Source: Daucus carota subsp. sativus
Taxonomy: Eukaryota > Streptophyta > Magnoliopsida > Apiales > Apiaceae
NCBI RefSeq assembly: GCF_001625215.2
Contig: NC_030382.2
Location: 33,156,610 to 33,220,609, forward strand
Length of the DNA stretch: 64,000 nucleotides
Reading direction: 5' to 3'
The notes beneath the pieces were generated by a model. It searched no databases. It had not been told where the DNA came from and was given only the letters and a program-made list of their open reading frames with translations. Shown here in pieces: positions 28,500 through 40,097 of the stretch. Each line of letters starts with the position of its first letter. The stretch's first letter is position 1. The translations under genes and the position numbers were made by a program.

Positions 28500-30128
28500 A
28501 GTGAATTTCTGATTTATAAGTTAGAATTTGACAAATTAAATCTAATTTTTTTTATAGAATTTTACAGAACTATTTGAAAATATAATTTATAAAGTTTTAT
28601 TATTATATTAATAATTTTTATGTTTAATAAGTAAAAAGTGTCAAAAAATTATTAAAGAAATAAATTAAAATAATTTCACTTATAATCAATTTCATATATA
28701 AAAATAATAAACATTTTTTTTGACAATTTTAGCTAGTCGAAACGACCACTAATCAGTACGGCAGTCCCCGGCCTCATTTTCTGTTCTACAGCAGAGCATA
28801 TTCCCCCTATGTTGCTCTCATCTCCTACAAAATCTTATATCTACTCTATCTCCCAGCTTTGGTTAAGAAGACTCAATAGGATCAATTCAGCCCCAACTGT
28901 TGATTATGGTGCATTGATAGTGGAGAAGAAATCGGAGAGAAGGAAAAAATGGATACCTGAAATTTCTGGTTGACAAGTTTCTTCTATACAAGCTACTGTG
29001 GGGAGCGAACATATTATTATGTTTGCTAATCTGATCTTCTGATAGATTAATCCCCGGTTTGGAAGAATGGCCTTAATGGATTGTTTGATTCTCTGCTACG
29101 GATTGTCGTGTTTATGTTATCTTTATAAAAAATATATAAACTCCCTTTATTATTTCATAATTGAAAGTAATTATGGGGCTGTATTTTACTGATTAAAGTA
29201 AAGAAGTGGATTATGGGCCTGTTTGTTTAACAGAAGCAGAAGTTGCTTCTGGATTCTGCTTCTCTTGACCCGTTTGTGTAAAGAAGTAAAAGCACTTTTA
29301 AGAAGCTGAGAATGCTAGCTTCTCTCTCACAGCTTCTGCTTTTTTTCCAAACACTTTATTAACTTATTTACTTCTCACTTCTACCTCACTTCTCTAATTT
29401 AAGCAATAAGTCACTTTTTTTAAGTTTTCCCAAACGGCCCCTATAAGTGAGAAGTTAGCGTAGACGTATAAATTATAAAAGGTATTTGGCTAACGTGATT
29501 TATAAGTTATATGTGTTATGAACATGAGGGAGAGTAAAAGAGCTCGGAGAAAAAAAAAGTAACAACTCTTGGCTTTCAGCTTCTTCTGGACAAAAGCTCA
29601 TCAAATAAGTGAGTTGGCTTATTTATCCAAACACCATGCAAAATTTTAGAAGTATATCCCAAGTCAAGAAGCCGAGCTTCTTCCCTCCCGAAACGCCCAC
29701 TATATAAGTTTGGATTAATTATATAAGTTTAGTGAAAGAATTTGCTACAATATTATTATTTTTTATTAGCAAGTTGCTATATGTTATATGAGTCTTGATA
29801 TGGAGGAGCTCTTATACAACATACAGTTTTCTAACCCAGATAAATATCCAGCGGTTAGGATTGTAATTTTTTTTAACACGTTTGACATTTTCTAACCGCT
29901 GGACAAATAAAATAATTATTTATCAGTTCAACAATTTTCTTTAGCTAGACGAGCGAAATATGTATTTTTCCCGTTCAGCGGTGGCAAGCGTTGGATGTGT
30001 TAAAAAAGTTATAATCCTAACCGCCAGATATTCATCCAACAGCTAGAAAACTGTATGTTATCCTCGATGCATAAGATATACGTAAAGTATTATATAACTG
30101 CTTAGTTATATTGTGACAATAATGCTTA
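28500..30128. other. Intergenic with MITE-like inverted repeats
   Basis: No established gene. A 54-codon frame at about 28810-28974 (+) is noted under findings. From 29217 to 29455 the ends GGGCCTGTTTG and CAAACGGCCCC suggest a MITE, and a second copper-plate of similar style follows to about 29700, neither with a secure target duplication. Confidence 0.35.
29818..30059. mobile_element. Foldback MITE with AACATACAGTTTTCTA ends
   Basis: About 242 bp with inverted ends AACATACAGTTTTCTA...TAGAAAACTGTATGTT. The pairing continues inward (TATCCAGCGGTTAGGATTGT against ATAATCCTAACCGCCAGATA). The target duplication is unclear, so no superfamily is given. Confidence 0.7.
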
Positions 30129-30784
30129 GAGCAAGTCCAAGAGATGCCCTATCTCATGTCCTAAGTTATAATTTAGAGCAATTGATGAAAAAACTTGATC
30201 CAACAATGTCCTAGTCCCTATATCACTAGGACAACCTCCCCAAGCCCTATTTTTGAGGCACATCTCTCCTTGCCCTATTCTATATTTTATTATAAATTCT
30301 CATCAACACTCTCTTTCTCTCTCTACTTTTATATTATGTTTTAATGATGAAAGAGAGTCTTTAATAATAAAATATTAGACATATTGTAAGAATAATGCAC
30401 ATTGTTGGAGTTCAAATTACTAAAGTACTCCCTCCATTCCATTTTAAGTGTCATTTTTTGACTTGGCACAACTATTAAGACATGCAATTATTAGGTTATA
30501 CTATCATTAATGTACATTTTATTTTCCAATTTTGTCCATCAAGCATGAATAAATTTCAATGAGAGTTTCAAAGGTAGGGGTATTGAGGTAAAAAGAATAC
30601 TCCACTTATATTGAGAACATAAGCAATTGTCTTGAAAATGTAAATGTGACACTTAATTTGGAATTCAAACCCGGTCAAAATACGACACTTAAAAAGGAAT
30701 GGAGGGAGTATGTCCTAAATTACTAGGACATGATATTTTATATTATATTTGGGGGCTTGAACTAGGACACTCTTGGACTTGCTC
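30129..30784. mobile_element. Tourist-like MITE interrupted by a Stowaway MITE
   Basis: Outer ends GAGCAAGTCC...GGACTTGCTC with TTA duplications at 30126-30128 and 30785-30787. The interior matches the element at 6906-7187 (for example CCTAAATTACTAGGACAT), but it is split by a second element at 30428-30708. Confidence 0.85.
30428..30708. mobile_element. Nested Stowaway-like MITE
   Basis: A 281-bp element with ends CTCCCTCCATTCCATTTTAA and the inverse CTTAAAAAGGAATGGAGGGAG, flanked by TA (30426-30427 and 30709-30710). The related outer element at 6906 lacks it, which gives an empty-site comparison. Confidence 0.88.
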
Positions 30785-31156
30785 TTACACAAGTTGTTGC
30801 TTTAATTTTCGTGATACTTGCATTCCACACTCTTATATTTATCTTTTCTTGTATGTTATGTTTCTTTCTATAAATATTGCATGTCACATATTCAGAGAAG
30901 ATTAAAAAAGAGTAGGCAAAGATCTTAGAGGAGACTGATGAATATGTAAAAGAGAGTGGTTGAATCGTTTGACTATACAGTCAGAAGCAAAAATCCACTA
31001 ATTATGTCACAAATAAATGATTTAATATTTTCAGATCTTTTCATTAGAGTTTAATGTCAGTATTTGTACTTGGTGTATCATGTTTGATGAGTCAAGCCGA
31101 TCAGATTTTTGGTGACAAGAAACCATGATTGATTGGGAGACTGATTTAATAAGATT

Positions 31157-31412
31157 TGTTGGTATCTACAAGTTAGGAATTGTAACTATCAATTTGAAGA
31201 TAAAGATGAAAATGGTATAAATTGATTTATTTCAATCTTTTATAATAGATCGTGTAACTGTGTGATATATAAATATATATTAGGTTTTACGTAATATAAA
31301 CTTTTGCACGAGTATAATTGTAATCTAGCTTGTTTCTAACTCGATTATTTGGTACTATTGTAATCAGCCCTCTTCTATACTTTGTTATTGGGTAACAATC
31401 AGTATCAAAGCC
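31157..31412 (+). mobile_element. LTR and primer-binding site of a decayed retrotransposon
   Basis: A likely LTR of about 241 bp, TGTTGGTATC...TTGGGTAACA (31157-31397), is followed by AGTATCAAAGCC (31401-31412), a near match to the initiator-methionine tRNA primer site TGGTATCAGAGC. Downstream to about 32390 is decayed sequence that could be gag of a Ty1/Copia-like element, but no intact domain can be translated. No partner LTR was found. Confidence 0.5.
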
Positions 31413-32479
31413 AAGATTTAAACCTTTAAATCAAAAGAACATAGATGTTTGGAAATAAATATGAAATATAAAGATTTATGTTCTTAAGAAGACATAATAT
31501 CTAACTTGGAAGATTAAGATGTTGATGCAGCTATGGATCCTAAATATCTGGTGGTGGTTCATTAATGTTTATTGATTTAGACTTCTTCTCAGACATGATA
31601 TATGATGTTCCTCATATCCCCTCAAACTACAACAGTTCCTAAACATTGTGCAATTTGGGAAAAAGACTGAGTTCCAGAGAGAGTACTGAGGTCTCAACGA
31701 TGTAAAAGTACACAACATTCTAGACAACTGTCTTAACACAACAATATCAAATAGAGTAATTGCATACAAAATTGTCAAAGAGAGTCGGAAAACTCTAGAA
31801 GTACAATGTTGAGGAACAAAAGAAATAAGAAAATAAAAAGCATATCAAAATCAAGTTTTTTTTAAATAATATATAGATTGTGGCTGTAAATCTAAATGTA
31901 AATATAACCCTATCTATTACATATGGATGATAACTCACCAATAGAACATGACAGATAAATAATACTACGTCCGCACCGGAATCGGAAGATGCGAAGATAA
32001 AGGTTGAAGAATGCATCTACAATCTTAAAGGAAGAAGTTCATTAATATGTTCATGATTAGTGAATAATATATTCTAAAGTATTCAAGATTGTGAAAGAAA
32101 TGAAGATGTTTTCTAAGTACTCGGAAGATCTTAGTGCACCCCGCATCAAGATATATCAGTGCTTACTCATTTATGAAGACAATGTCGAGTGGATTTAGAA
32201 TGTTTTGAATATCAAGCATATACGGAGAGTAAGAATATCAGTTAATTCTAAAGTTTATCAGAGATCACATTGGCATACCTTAGTCTTGGTGATAAACAAA
32301 GTTTGAAGACTTTCAGAGTTGCAGAAGTATTTATGATTTAGTCGAAGTGCGATAAGATTTCAATTATCTTGGTTGGGTATTTATAATTAACACCCCGCAA
32401 CATAACTAACCAAAAAATGACTCATCAATATTTGCTGACAAAGAATTACAAAATTTAATTTCAGTATTAGTTGCTTGTG

Positions 32480-32700
32480 AACCAGACTAGTGCACTACGC
32501 GTGAGCACCCAGGTTGGGCCCATTCCCGACCCCAGTCAATCCATCTCGGGCACAATAAAGCCTCATTAAGGCTCCAGACAGGACCCGGAGGGGCTCCAGC
32601 GAAGTTCAAGAGCTAATACTTCACCCTCACCCCGTCCATCAGGCCCCATCTCGGAATCTATTCTCGGAGCCCACAGACTTCCTCATATTTTTAAAAACAT
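32480..32700. repeat. GC-richer retroelement-like segment
   Basis: A sharp change to a GC-richer composition (GAGCACCCAGGTTGGGCCC, GGACCCGGAGGGGCTCCAG) inside AT-rich DNA. It recalls the style of the segment at 1-340. No coding domain seen. Confidence 0.3.
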
Positions 32701-32732
32701 TGGTTCACATTTAAGTTTGTATTTAGTAAGAC

Positions 32733-32830
32733 TATATATATATATATATATATATATAAGTGTATATATAATATATGTATATATATTATACATATATATA
32801 CAAATATAAGTTATGTATATATATAAAATA
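32733..32830. repeat. AT dinucleotide microsatellite
   Basis: Runs of (TA)n from 32733 to about 32757, then degenerate TATATA/TGTATATA sequence to about 32830. A second short (TA)n lies at 33597-33610. Confidence 0.9.
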
Positions 32831-33156
32831 AATGAAAGAATTACCAAGGCACTACACACTGATGCTCTGGGAGAAAGGATGAGCAAGGTGGCTATCTACA
32901 ATAATGACATTGCGCCCCTACAGTTTATTGGTATGAAAGCACAAGGGTATTAAAGAGATATCACACTTGGCGCCCCATATATACATATACCCTACACCAT
33001 GCTTGCGCCAACTGCCTTTGTAGATTTTTTCTAAGACAGAGAAGTGGAGTTTGCGCCTGAAGCTTCTCCCTGCATGTATCAGAGAGGCGCCAACTCGAGT
33101 AAAGCTGTTTATAACCAAGTTAAATCAAGTTTGCGCCTTGCAGGAAACACATGGCA

Positions 33157-34018
33157 TGTTGAGAAAGCACAAATTCAAGCAAACAGTAAATTGACTAAGA
33201 CAAAATTGAAGTTTGTGTCTACGTGGGTTACTTGTATGGAGCCAACTCAAGGAATTCATTTTAATTGGCTAAGTCAAGAAAGGTTTGCTCCATGTAGTGG
33301 AACCAACTCCATGTAGTGGAACGAAATTCATGTATTGGAGCCGACTTAAGATTTGATTTATTTGGCTAAGTACAATGGAGTTTGCTCCATCATAGATACA
33401 TGTATATGCAATTATGCGTAAAGGAATCAACTCCTTACATAGAACCAACTCAAGCTAAATCATGCAACCAACTCAAGCTAAACCATGAAACAAACTCAAG
33501 CTAAATCATGGAGCCAAGTCAACTAAACCATGTAACCAATTCAAGCTAAACCTTGGAACCAACTGCAGCAACAAACTATGATTGGTTATAAAACTTATAT
33601 ATATATATATGTAAGTTGTGAGTTCATAATTTAGACATCCTTCGCGGTGGATGGGCAAGTGTTGTGCACAACTCTCTCAATATTTATACACCTTAGCTAG
33701 TTTTGTCACATAAATATTTGTAGTGGATAAGGCTTGTAATATATAGAGCAGTGGTCATTTATAGCCAACATATTGGTTTTGATTTATAGCACTCTTTGAG
33801 ATTTTATCAATAAAGATATATCTTGAAAAGTATTGTGTATCGGTTAATATTTTCAATGTCCTCAAAAACCGACCCGATAAATATCTAGAACACGAAACCC
33901 ATTACAGGACTGTAATTTATTTACCTACAAGATATGAAAGAATTTTAAACTATAGCGAGTATCATATTCACCCCCCTTCTACGATACTTCATGACCTAAC
34001 AACTAGTATTAGAGCTGG
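33157..34018 (+). mobile_element. Probable truncated Copia-like LTR with primer site
   Basis: A candidate LTR runs from TGTTGAGAAAGC (33157) to GACCTAACA (ends 34001). It is followed by TAGTATTAGAGCTGG (34004-34018), similar to the initiator-Met tRNA primer site. A TATA-like (TA)n lies inside at 33597. Neither a second LTR nor a target duplication was found, so the left border is a guess. Confidence 0.45.
33420..33560. repeat. Minisatellite: AACCAACTCAAGCTAAA units
   Basis: About five imperfect units of roughly 25-27 bp built on (A)CCAACTCAAGCTAAA(C/T)CATG. Looser copies around GGAACCAACTCCATGTAGTG begin near 33280. Confidence 0.75.
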
Positions 34019-34773
34019 TTGATTGATATACAAATCAGGATCCTTGTTTATTTGGATTTTGTTTATTCTCTCATTGCAAGAGCTTGGTGTGTTTTTGTTT
34101 GTGTTTTGGTGTGATTCAATGTTCAAGATATTAGATTTGTCGGATTTTCAAGGATTTGATCAATGATAAAGGTTTATATGAGATGGCAATTACGATCGAC
34201 AGCTCAAACTGGTTATGATTAAGCAGATGCGTGTACATATATCAACTTCAACATACCGTTTGATTGTGTCTCCATAAAGACTAAATTAATGAGCGATATA
34301 ATCCGTTTTATGTTTGTTCGACTCGTTTGTTTTTTAGATGCCTAATGACGTTTCATTGTTGAATCAACTCCTTTCTCCAAAAAAATATGTTAGTTATTAA
34401 AATGTTATCATGTATATTAATATAATAAATATAATTTATCAAACTGAAAAATGGAAATCAGATTTACACTTTTTATGTTTTCTCAATTTTCATTAATATT
34501 CTAAGAAATAAAAATCCCGTAAATTTTGAAAATTGAAAACGGTAAAAATTCACAAAAGCGGAAGCAAAAAAGTATCTATCAACGGTCAAGAAGAGCAAAT
34601 AAGGGAATTTACTAATCCCAGATATTAAGAAGAATAATAATATTCCCCAAATTATCCATCTCAACGGTCATAATTATCTTATTAGGAAAACAATAGACCC
34701 CCATCGTTTCATCTACACCCCGTCGCAGATGATCCTCGCCCCCATCCCACACATTCCTTCTCCGCTTACAATC

Positions 34774-34836
34774 TTTGGCGCGAAATCCGACGTGGCACAT
34801 GTACACATCAGCTTACACGTAGGACTCGCGCCAAAA
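34774..34836 (+). promoter_or_regulatory. Two E2F-type sites upstream of CDT1
   Basis: TTTGGCGCGAAA at 34774-34785 is a symmetric, textbook E2F site. GCGCCAAAA at 34828-34836 is a second site in reverse orientation. They lie about 200 and 150 bp before the CDT1 start codon, upstream of a TATATATATAG box (34867-34877) and a CT-rich leader. E2F control of CDT1 at G1/S is established in plants and animals. Confidence 0.8.
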
Positions 34837-34987
34837 CTCCTCTGCCCCAAAACCCTCATTCTCCGTGTATATATATAGCTAGCATAAAGTGGTCTCTCAC
34901 TGCCTCTCTCTCTCCTCGTCTCTCTCTCTCTCTCCCTCTCCCTCCCTTGCTCTCTCGATATACATACTTATTCGATTTAATAATTTA

Positions 34988-37900
34988 ATGGATTCAGCTG
35001 AAGAAATGAGATCGACATTTGAATCGTTTAAATCGAAGAAGATCTTAAACTCGGTTTCCAAAACGCCGTCGTTGCCGGAAGCCGTTAAAGCTCCGATTGA
35101 GAGTCCGTGGAGCTCCAAAACGCCGGAAAAGTCGGTGAACCCGACCCGCCGGCTCCGGAATCGAGGCGCCGCTCTGTCGCTGAAAGAAGTCCGACAGTGT
35201 GCTAAAAAGCTCCAGAACCGAGATCCGAAAACCCGACCCGACCCGGTTACAGCTTCAGATGAACAGATCTCTTCGGAGCCTGTTCAATCTCCTGTTGCGA
35301 AGCCAAAAAGATCTGTAAAGCTACCAGAACAGTAAGCCCTCCTTGTTTTTGGCTATATATCTATCATATATGTATAGATGTGTGTATATAATGTTTATAT
35401 ATTGTGAAATGCTAGAGAAATCAGTAAAACCATTAATTAATTTCGGTAATCAGGTATTTTTTTTTTTTTGAAAATATAATTTGGTGAAGTTTTATCTGAT
35501 TTCTTAGTTAACAATATGTGATATTGTAAATTGTTTGCAGGTATGAGATATTGGATAAGTTATTTAGTAGTCTGGATAGTTCGATTCGATTACTCCGAAT
35601 CAAGGGTACTGTGTCGACATTTGCCAACATTAGCCCCAAAATGGAATGCCTAACCGATAGGTATTGAATCTGTAATTTCTTTTAATATATCGTTTCAGGT
35701 TTTTGGTGGTGGTTTATGCTAATGGTTTTTGTTATTGGTTTGTTTTAGGCGATTTTCTCATGGTCAATTAGCTCAGCTGAAGTTTATATTCCCTGAAGCT
35801 ATTGAGATTGAGAAGATTCTTATGAGGGATGAGCGTACCTGTTGTATGAAGCCTGATCTTCACGTGACTTTGAATTTTGATGCGATTGAGAGTGATGGGA
35901 AGTCAAAGTCAAGCAGTTCAAATAGTGGTAGTTTGCTATTGAGGAAAGCTTTTCGTGCCCGACTTTTCAAGTTTTTGGAAGCTCATCCAGAGGTGCGACT
36001 TGTCTAACTCTAGTGTCGTATTTTTGTTGTAGAAGTTTAAATTTTATATAACTGCCTGTTTTAAATAACATGATTTGTGCTTGCTTAGTATCCGGAATTC
36101 CATGTACCCTGCAATATGTTGGAGACTGATATTAAATCTAGTCTAGTTTAGCAAGCTTTTTAAGACATTGTGTTTCTTAATCTGCATGATCTGCTGACAG
36201 GGGGATGAGGTTCCAGAGGCGACACTGCCAGAGCCATTTAACAAGCCACCACAGGGCTCGCTGAAGATGGACACAATAGATGCATCTAATGTTTCTGCAA
36301 CTAAACAGAAATCTGTACTCTTCAGTCAGCAGCCTGTGCCACCTTCCCATTTACCCCCATCTTTCAGGAGGGGATTCTCAAAACGAACTTTAAGCACTGA
36401 AGCAGTGAATACAAGCCAAGTGCAACCTATTGCTGTTTGCCCAGCTAAATTTCTTCCAGTTTCAAAACAATTTGATCTTTCTTCTGAGAAGGAAACATCA
36501 GCATCTATTCAATGTATTGATTTTCCTGTAAGATCAGCCCTTTCCCCAAAAGAATTAACATCTGGGGGTTCCCGAGCTTGTCCACTATCTTCTCGCCCAC
36601 CAGCTACTCCAATTAAACAATTTTCTTCAACAAAGAATGAGGTTTCCTCTACAGTATCTGATAGCATCCAAGTTACTCCTGTGAAATCCTTTTCAAAATC
36701 ATCAAAATTGCTTTCAACCCCAGCAAAACTCACAAGTGGCGAAGAAACTCCAGAAAAACTCATGAGTGCCACACCCGTGCTGCAGCCACCCAAGAGGTGT
36801 TATATGAGCCCAGATGCTGATACAATGAGTTCGCCAAACAAATTAGTCAGGCGGCCACAACGTAGTAGGTCCCTGAAATTTGACACCCCTAAAAAAAAGG
36901 AACGTATTGATGAAGTTTTTGACACCCCTATGAAGAAGAGACGTGTTGAGGAAACCACAACCACTGGGGGCGGAAAGTTATCACTTGACGATGATATTTT
37001 TGACATACTTCCTCAGAATCTTCTTCTGTCGGTAAGTATTGTATGAAACTCCTTTTTTCTGATGAATATATCACAATGCTGTTCTTTGTTAATTGTTACT
37101 TTGGTGCTAACACTATGTCATATTTTGCACTATCATTACGAGAAGGGATTTGGATGACCAAGATCTGTAAATTTAGAAGACTGACAACTTTTGTTTTTTG
37201 TTCTTTTTTGGATTAAAATGTAGCACCTTCAATATATAGGTTCATACATGAATTTACTGCATTAAACAAGTAGTAGAACCTACCTCCTTGTCAAAAGATT
37301 GCATGCTTTGAAGAATCTTTCTTTTTTAGCTGATACTGCTGGTGCTTTAAGTTTCATTTGTATCTATGGGAATTTCTAAACACTAAACATGCAGTTTCTT
37401 TATAGTTATTTGTGGTGGCCACTTCATGTTGAGAAAATTAAGTTGGAGTTCTTTGTGGTCGCCACTTCATGTTGAGAAAATCAAGTTCGAATTGCATCTT
37501 ACTTTGTTCATACTATTAGACTACCTTGTTTTGCAGGACAAGGTATATTTTGATTGTTCAGTAATTTTTTAATATTTTCCTGCCTCAAGATAGATTTGAG
37601 GGTAATTGTTGGATGAAGTCATATCTATCAAATGTTTGTCATATAGTTGTAATTTAGATATCTGGAGTTATCTCTTGTGGCTGTGATTTTTGTGGCTCGA
37701 CCTGAAACAGGAGACTAAACACGTTTCTTGCTGCAGATTAGAGAAAAAGAAAAGAAAGTCCTGGAGGATCAGGACCCAGCAATCTCGCAAGCAAAGCGGC
37801 GGCAACAGATGATTGCTAGCTTGCCTAAGCTCTTCGACATGGTTCATTACTTTTTTCAGTCAATTAAGCGTTCAGCCATTACAAAAGATGAGCTTTTGCA

Positions 37901-38308
37901 CAAAATTGTTGCAAGCCATTTGGACATTGTTGACAAAAGTAAGCTATGTCGCTTGGAAGTAGCACAAAATAAATAATTAGCAATACTTTGATGCATTTTT
38001 TGAAGTTAGCCTGTTTTATTTTTACAGGAGAGGTTGAAGAGCAGCTGAGATTGTTACAAGAACTAGCTCCTGAATGGATCTATGAGAAGTCTGCGACTAC
38101 AGGGGATCTTCTTTTATGGTAGGAACTCTAATATCCACTTTTGATGGTGGCTCTTGTTAGATAGTATTATTTTGTTTTTGAGTTCAAAAGTATTAGGCAC
38201 TATTTATATTCAGATTTAAGAAGTATTAATTGTTAAGTGTACTTTTTCAGCATTAACAAGATATCAAGTCCTGAATCAGTACGAGCAAGATTAGCTGAAG
38301 CAAGATAA
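34988..38308 (+). CDS. CDT1: DNA replication licensing factor CDT1
   Basis: Seven exons: 34988-35331, 35541-35660, 35749-35992, 36201-37031, 37737-37938, 38028-38118 and 38251-38308; 1890 nt, 629 aa. CDT1 loads the MCM helicase with ORC and CDC6 onto replication origins and is kept to one use per cell cycle. Seen: a basic N-terminal region with several S/T-P sites; the central winged-helix (geminin-binding-type) domain from about residue 115 (YEILDKLFSSLDSSIRLL, FSHGQLAQLKFIFPEA) to about 236; a long disordered Ser/Thr/Pro-rich linker encoded by exon 4; and the C-terminal MCM-binding winged helix (ASLPKLFDMVHYFFQS, LQELAPEWI, ESVRARLAEAR). The start MDSAEEM was chosen over an in-frame ATG at 34889, which lies in the CT-rich leader and would add a low-complexity stretch. 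Which plant paralogue (CDT1a or b) is not settled. Confidence 0.94.
37405..37495. repeat. Short tandem duplication in CDT1 intron 4
   Basis: Two copies of a unit of roughly 45 bp, GCCACTTCATGTTGAGAAAA followed by T(T/C)AAGTT, lie side by side in the intron between exons 4 and 5. They are far from both splice sites. Confidence 0.8.
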
Positions 38309-39055
38309 AGAATGCTGCTTGATGGACCGCCAGCTACATTTTGCCCCTGTACATGTCTTTTGGCATTGCTTTTTAATTTTTTTTCCCCATTCTTGTCGCT
38401 AACATCACCAGTTATGTAGTTTGGTTTGTAATTTAAATGATGAAATCAAGCTAGAATTACTGATCCGTAGTTGCTAGTAAATAGCCAACATTCAGTTCTC
38501 AGTAACTTAATGAACTTATGTGGTTATTTACAACTTCAGTGTGGCACTTGACTTTATTGTTTTATTTTTTGTGAACATTGGATCTGGTCTTGTCTTTTAC
38601 ATTGTTACAAGATTAAGCATCTTCTATGAAAAATGCATGTGTTTCAATCGTAATCGACCTCTTTCTCTTTTTTTAGTAATGCTCAGGATCTGCATCTCCT
38701 TATATCAGCATAATTATAGAACATGAATCTCTATACTATGCAATAAAATTTGCAGAAGCTGCTGTATTCCCAGATCATAAAAGTATGATTTCTTATTAGA
38801 TTATGATGAATGTGTTTTATGGACTGATTTGTATGAAATTTTAAATACTTTCACTCCAGGCGGCTTGTCAGTATGTCCCTGTTCAGATACAAAACATTTT
38901 CAAGGCTTTTTTCTATCTTGCACTGCTGTTATTATTCTTGTTATGATAATTACAATGTTGAGATATATCCAATGAGGAAAATTAACATTCCCAGACCTAC
39001 TAAGCAACTATAAAGCTGTGAGGAGAAGAATACCAAGAGTATCTAATCAGGAAGA

Positions 39056-39430
39056 ATGAATAACACTAGGCAAAGAGAAGTGTTGCAGTTCAGGACTCCC
39101 CAGCACCCAAGTTCAGGCACTAACAACTGGGGTGGTGCTTCACCAATGTTGGCTAGAAATGTGCCCAAGGAATCCCTAGAGCAAAGGTACCTTAATCTCA
39201 ACGCTATTCGGACACGCGACGAGATCTTTTCGGCCCTTGATCATGAATTCTTCAAAGGCTTGACTGAGAAAGAATCACAGTGTCCTCCCACTCCTAGTCG
39301 CCGCAGGGGAATGTTGTTGAAGTTCATATTTAGGCAAAAGGAGAAAAGTGCGCAGCTCGGTTCCCCTAAGAAAAAGAGATGGTTTCGCAAAATGGATCAC
39401 AAAACAAGGTGGCCTCAAGGTTGGTGTTGA
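39056..39430 (+). CDS. Small basic protein, unrecognised
   Basis: A single-exon frame of 124 aa, MNNTRQREVLQ...RWPQGWC. I do not recognise the family. Seen: an N-terminal polar stretch with FRTPQHP, a middle predicted-helical part (TRDEIFSALDHEFFKGLTEKE), a PPTPSRRRG motif, a strongly basic C-terminal third (SPKKKRWFRKMDHKTRWPQGWC) with a possible nuclear signal, and no signal peptide or membrane span. TPSR and SPKK fit the S/T-P-x-K/R pattern for cyclin-dependent kinases. The gene follows CDT1 by about 750 bp on the same strand with its own downstream region. Its length, composition and clean stop suggest a real gene, and a missing upstream exon cannot be excluded. Confidence 0.6.
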   Translation: MNNTRQREVLQFRTPQHPSSGTNNWGGASPMLARNVPKESLEQRYLNLNAIRTRDEIFSALDHEFFKGLTEKESQCPPTPSRRRGMLLKFIFRQKEKSAQLGSPKKKRWFRKMDHKTRWPQGWC

Positions 39431-40097
39431 TCTGTCCAAGAAGTTTTAATCTAGAAAGTTATGGCATTTCTTACCAAGTCTAATGATTGGCATCGTCGCC
39501 ATGGTGGTATGAGTTCAAGGGTCAGGAGAGATCAATGGCAACTTATTCGAATTCGAGACACAAATGCAGTAGCAAACATCATTTGTGATGAGAAATTTTC
39601 TTTCTTACTTGAGTATATGTACCCAAGTACCTAACATAGTCGGTGCTATGCTAGTTGTTTCAGACTACATTCTTAACTATACAATTATAAATTTACTGGC
39701 AAATGTGATCACTGTTCTCTGGGCTTTGGTCTATTTTGTTTAAGATCAATAAAGGAACACTCAGATTTTAGTTGATTGATGGTTTCATAACCATTCCTCA
39801 ATCATCCTTTTCCACCATCTCTAAGAAACCTGTAAGGCTTTCCTGTGTCCGTGATGAATACGTGAAGGACAGTGTGGCAAAGCACTAATTTGTATTTGCT
39901 GGACTGTTTGAAGGATCCGAGCCGATGTAATTAAAATTGCTTATATTGGAGAAGGAATAAAAACTGCTAACAGAGAGGCTTTTGTGTTGAAATGAAATGC
40001 TACAATACTCTTGGAAATAAACTAAGGCAATTCTCATAATATGAATTGAAAACAGAGAAGGATTAAATGACAATTGCCCCAACTTAGACATGGCACA

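Noticed and set aside
33420-33560. Regular repeats resembling a CRISPR array
   Set aside because: Units are imperfect, contiguous and without unique spacers, and the genome is a plant's; it is a minisatellite.
34889-34987. In-frame upstream ATG that would extend CDT1
   Set aside because: It adds a Ser/Leu run encoded by the CT-rich leader, absent from the family; the ATG at 34988 gives the expected start.
36509-37006. Minus-strand open frames opposite CDT1 exon 4
   Set aside because: Shadows of the long Ser/Thr/Pro-rich exon; no independent gene features.
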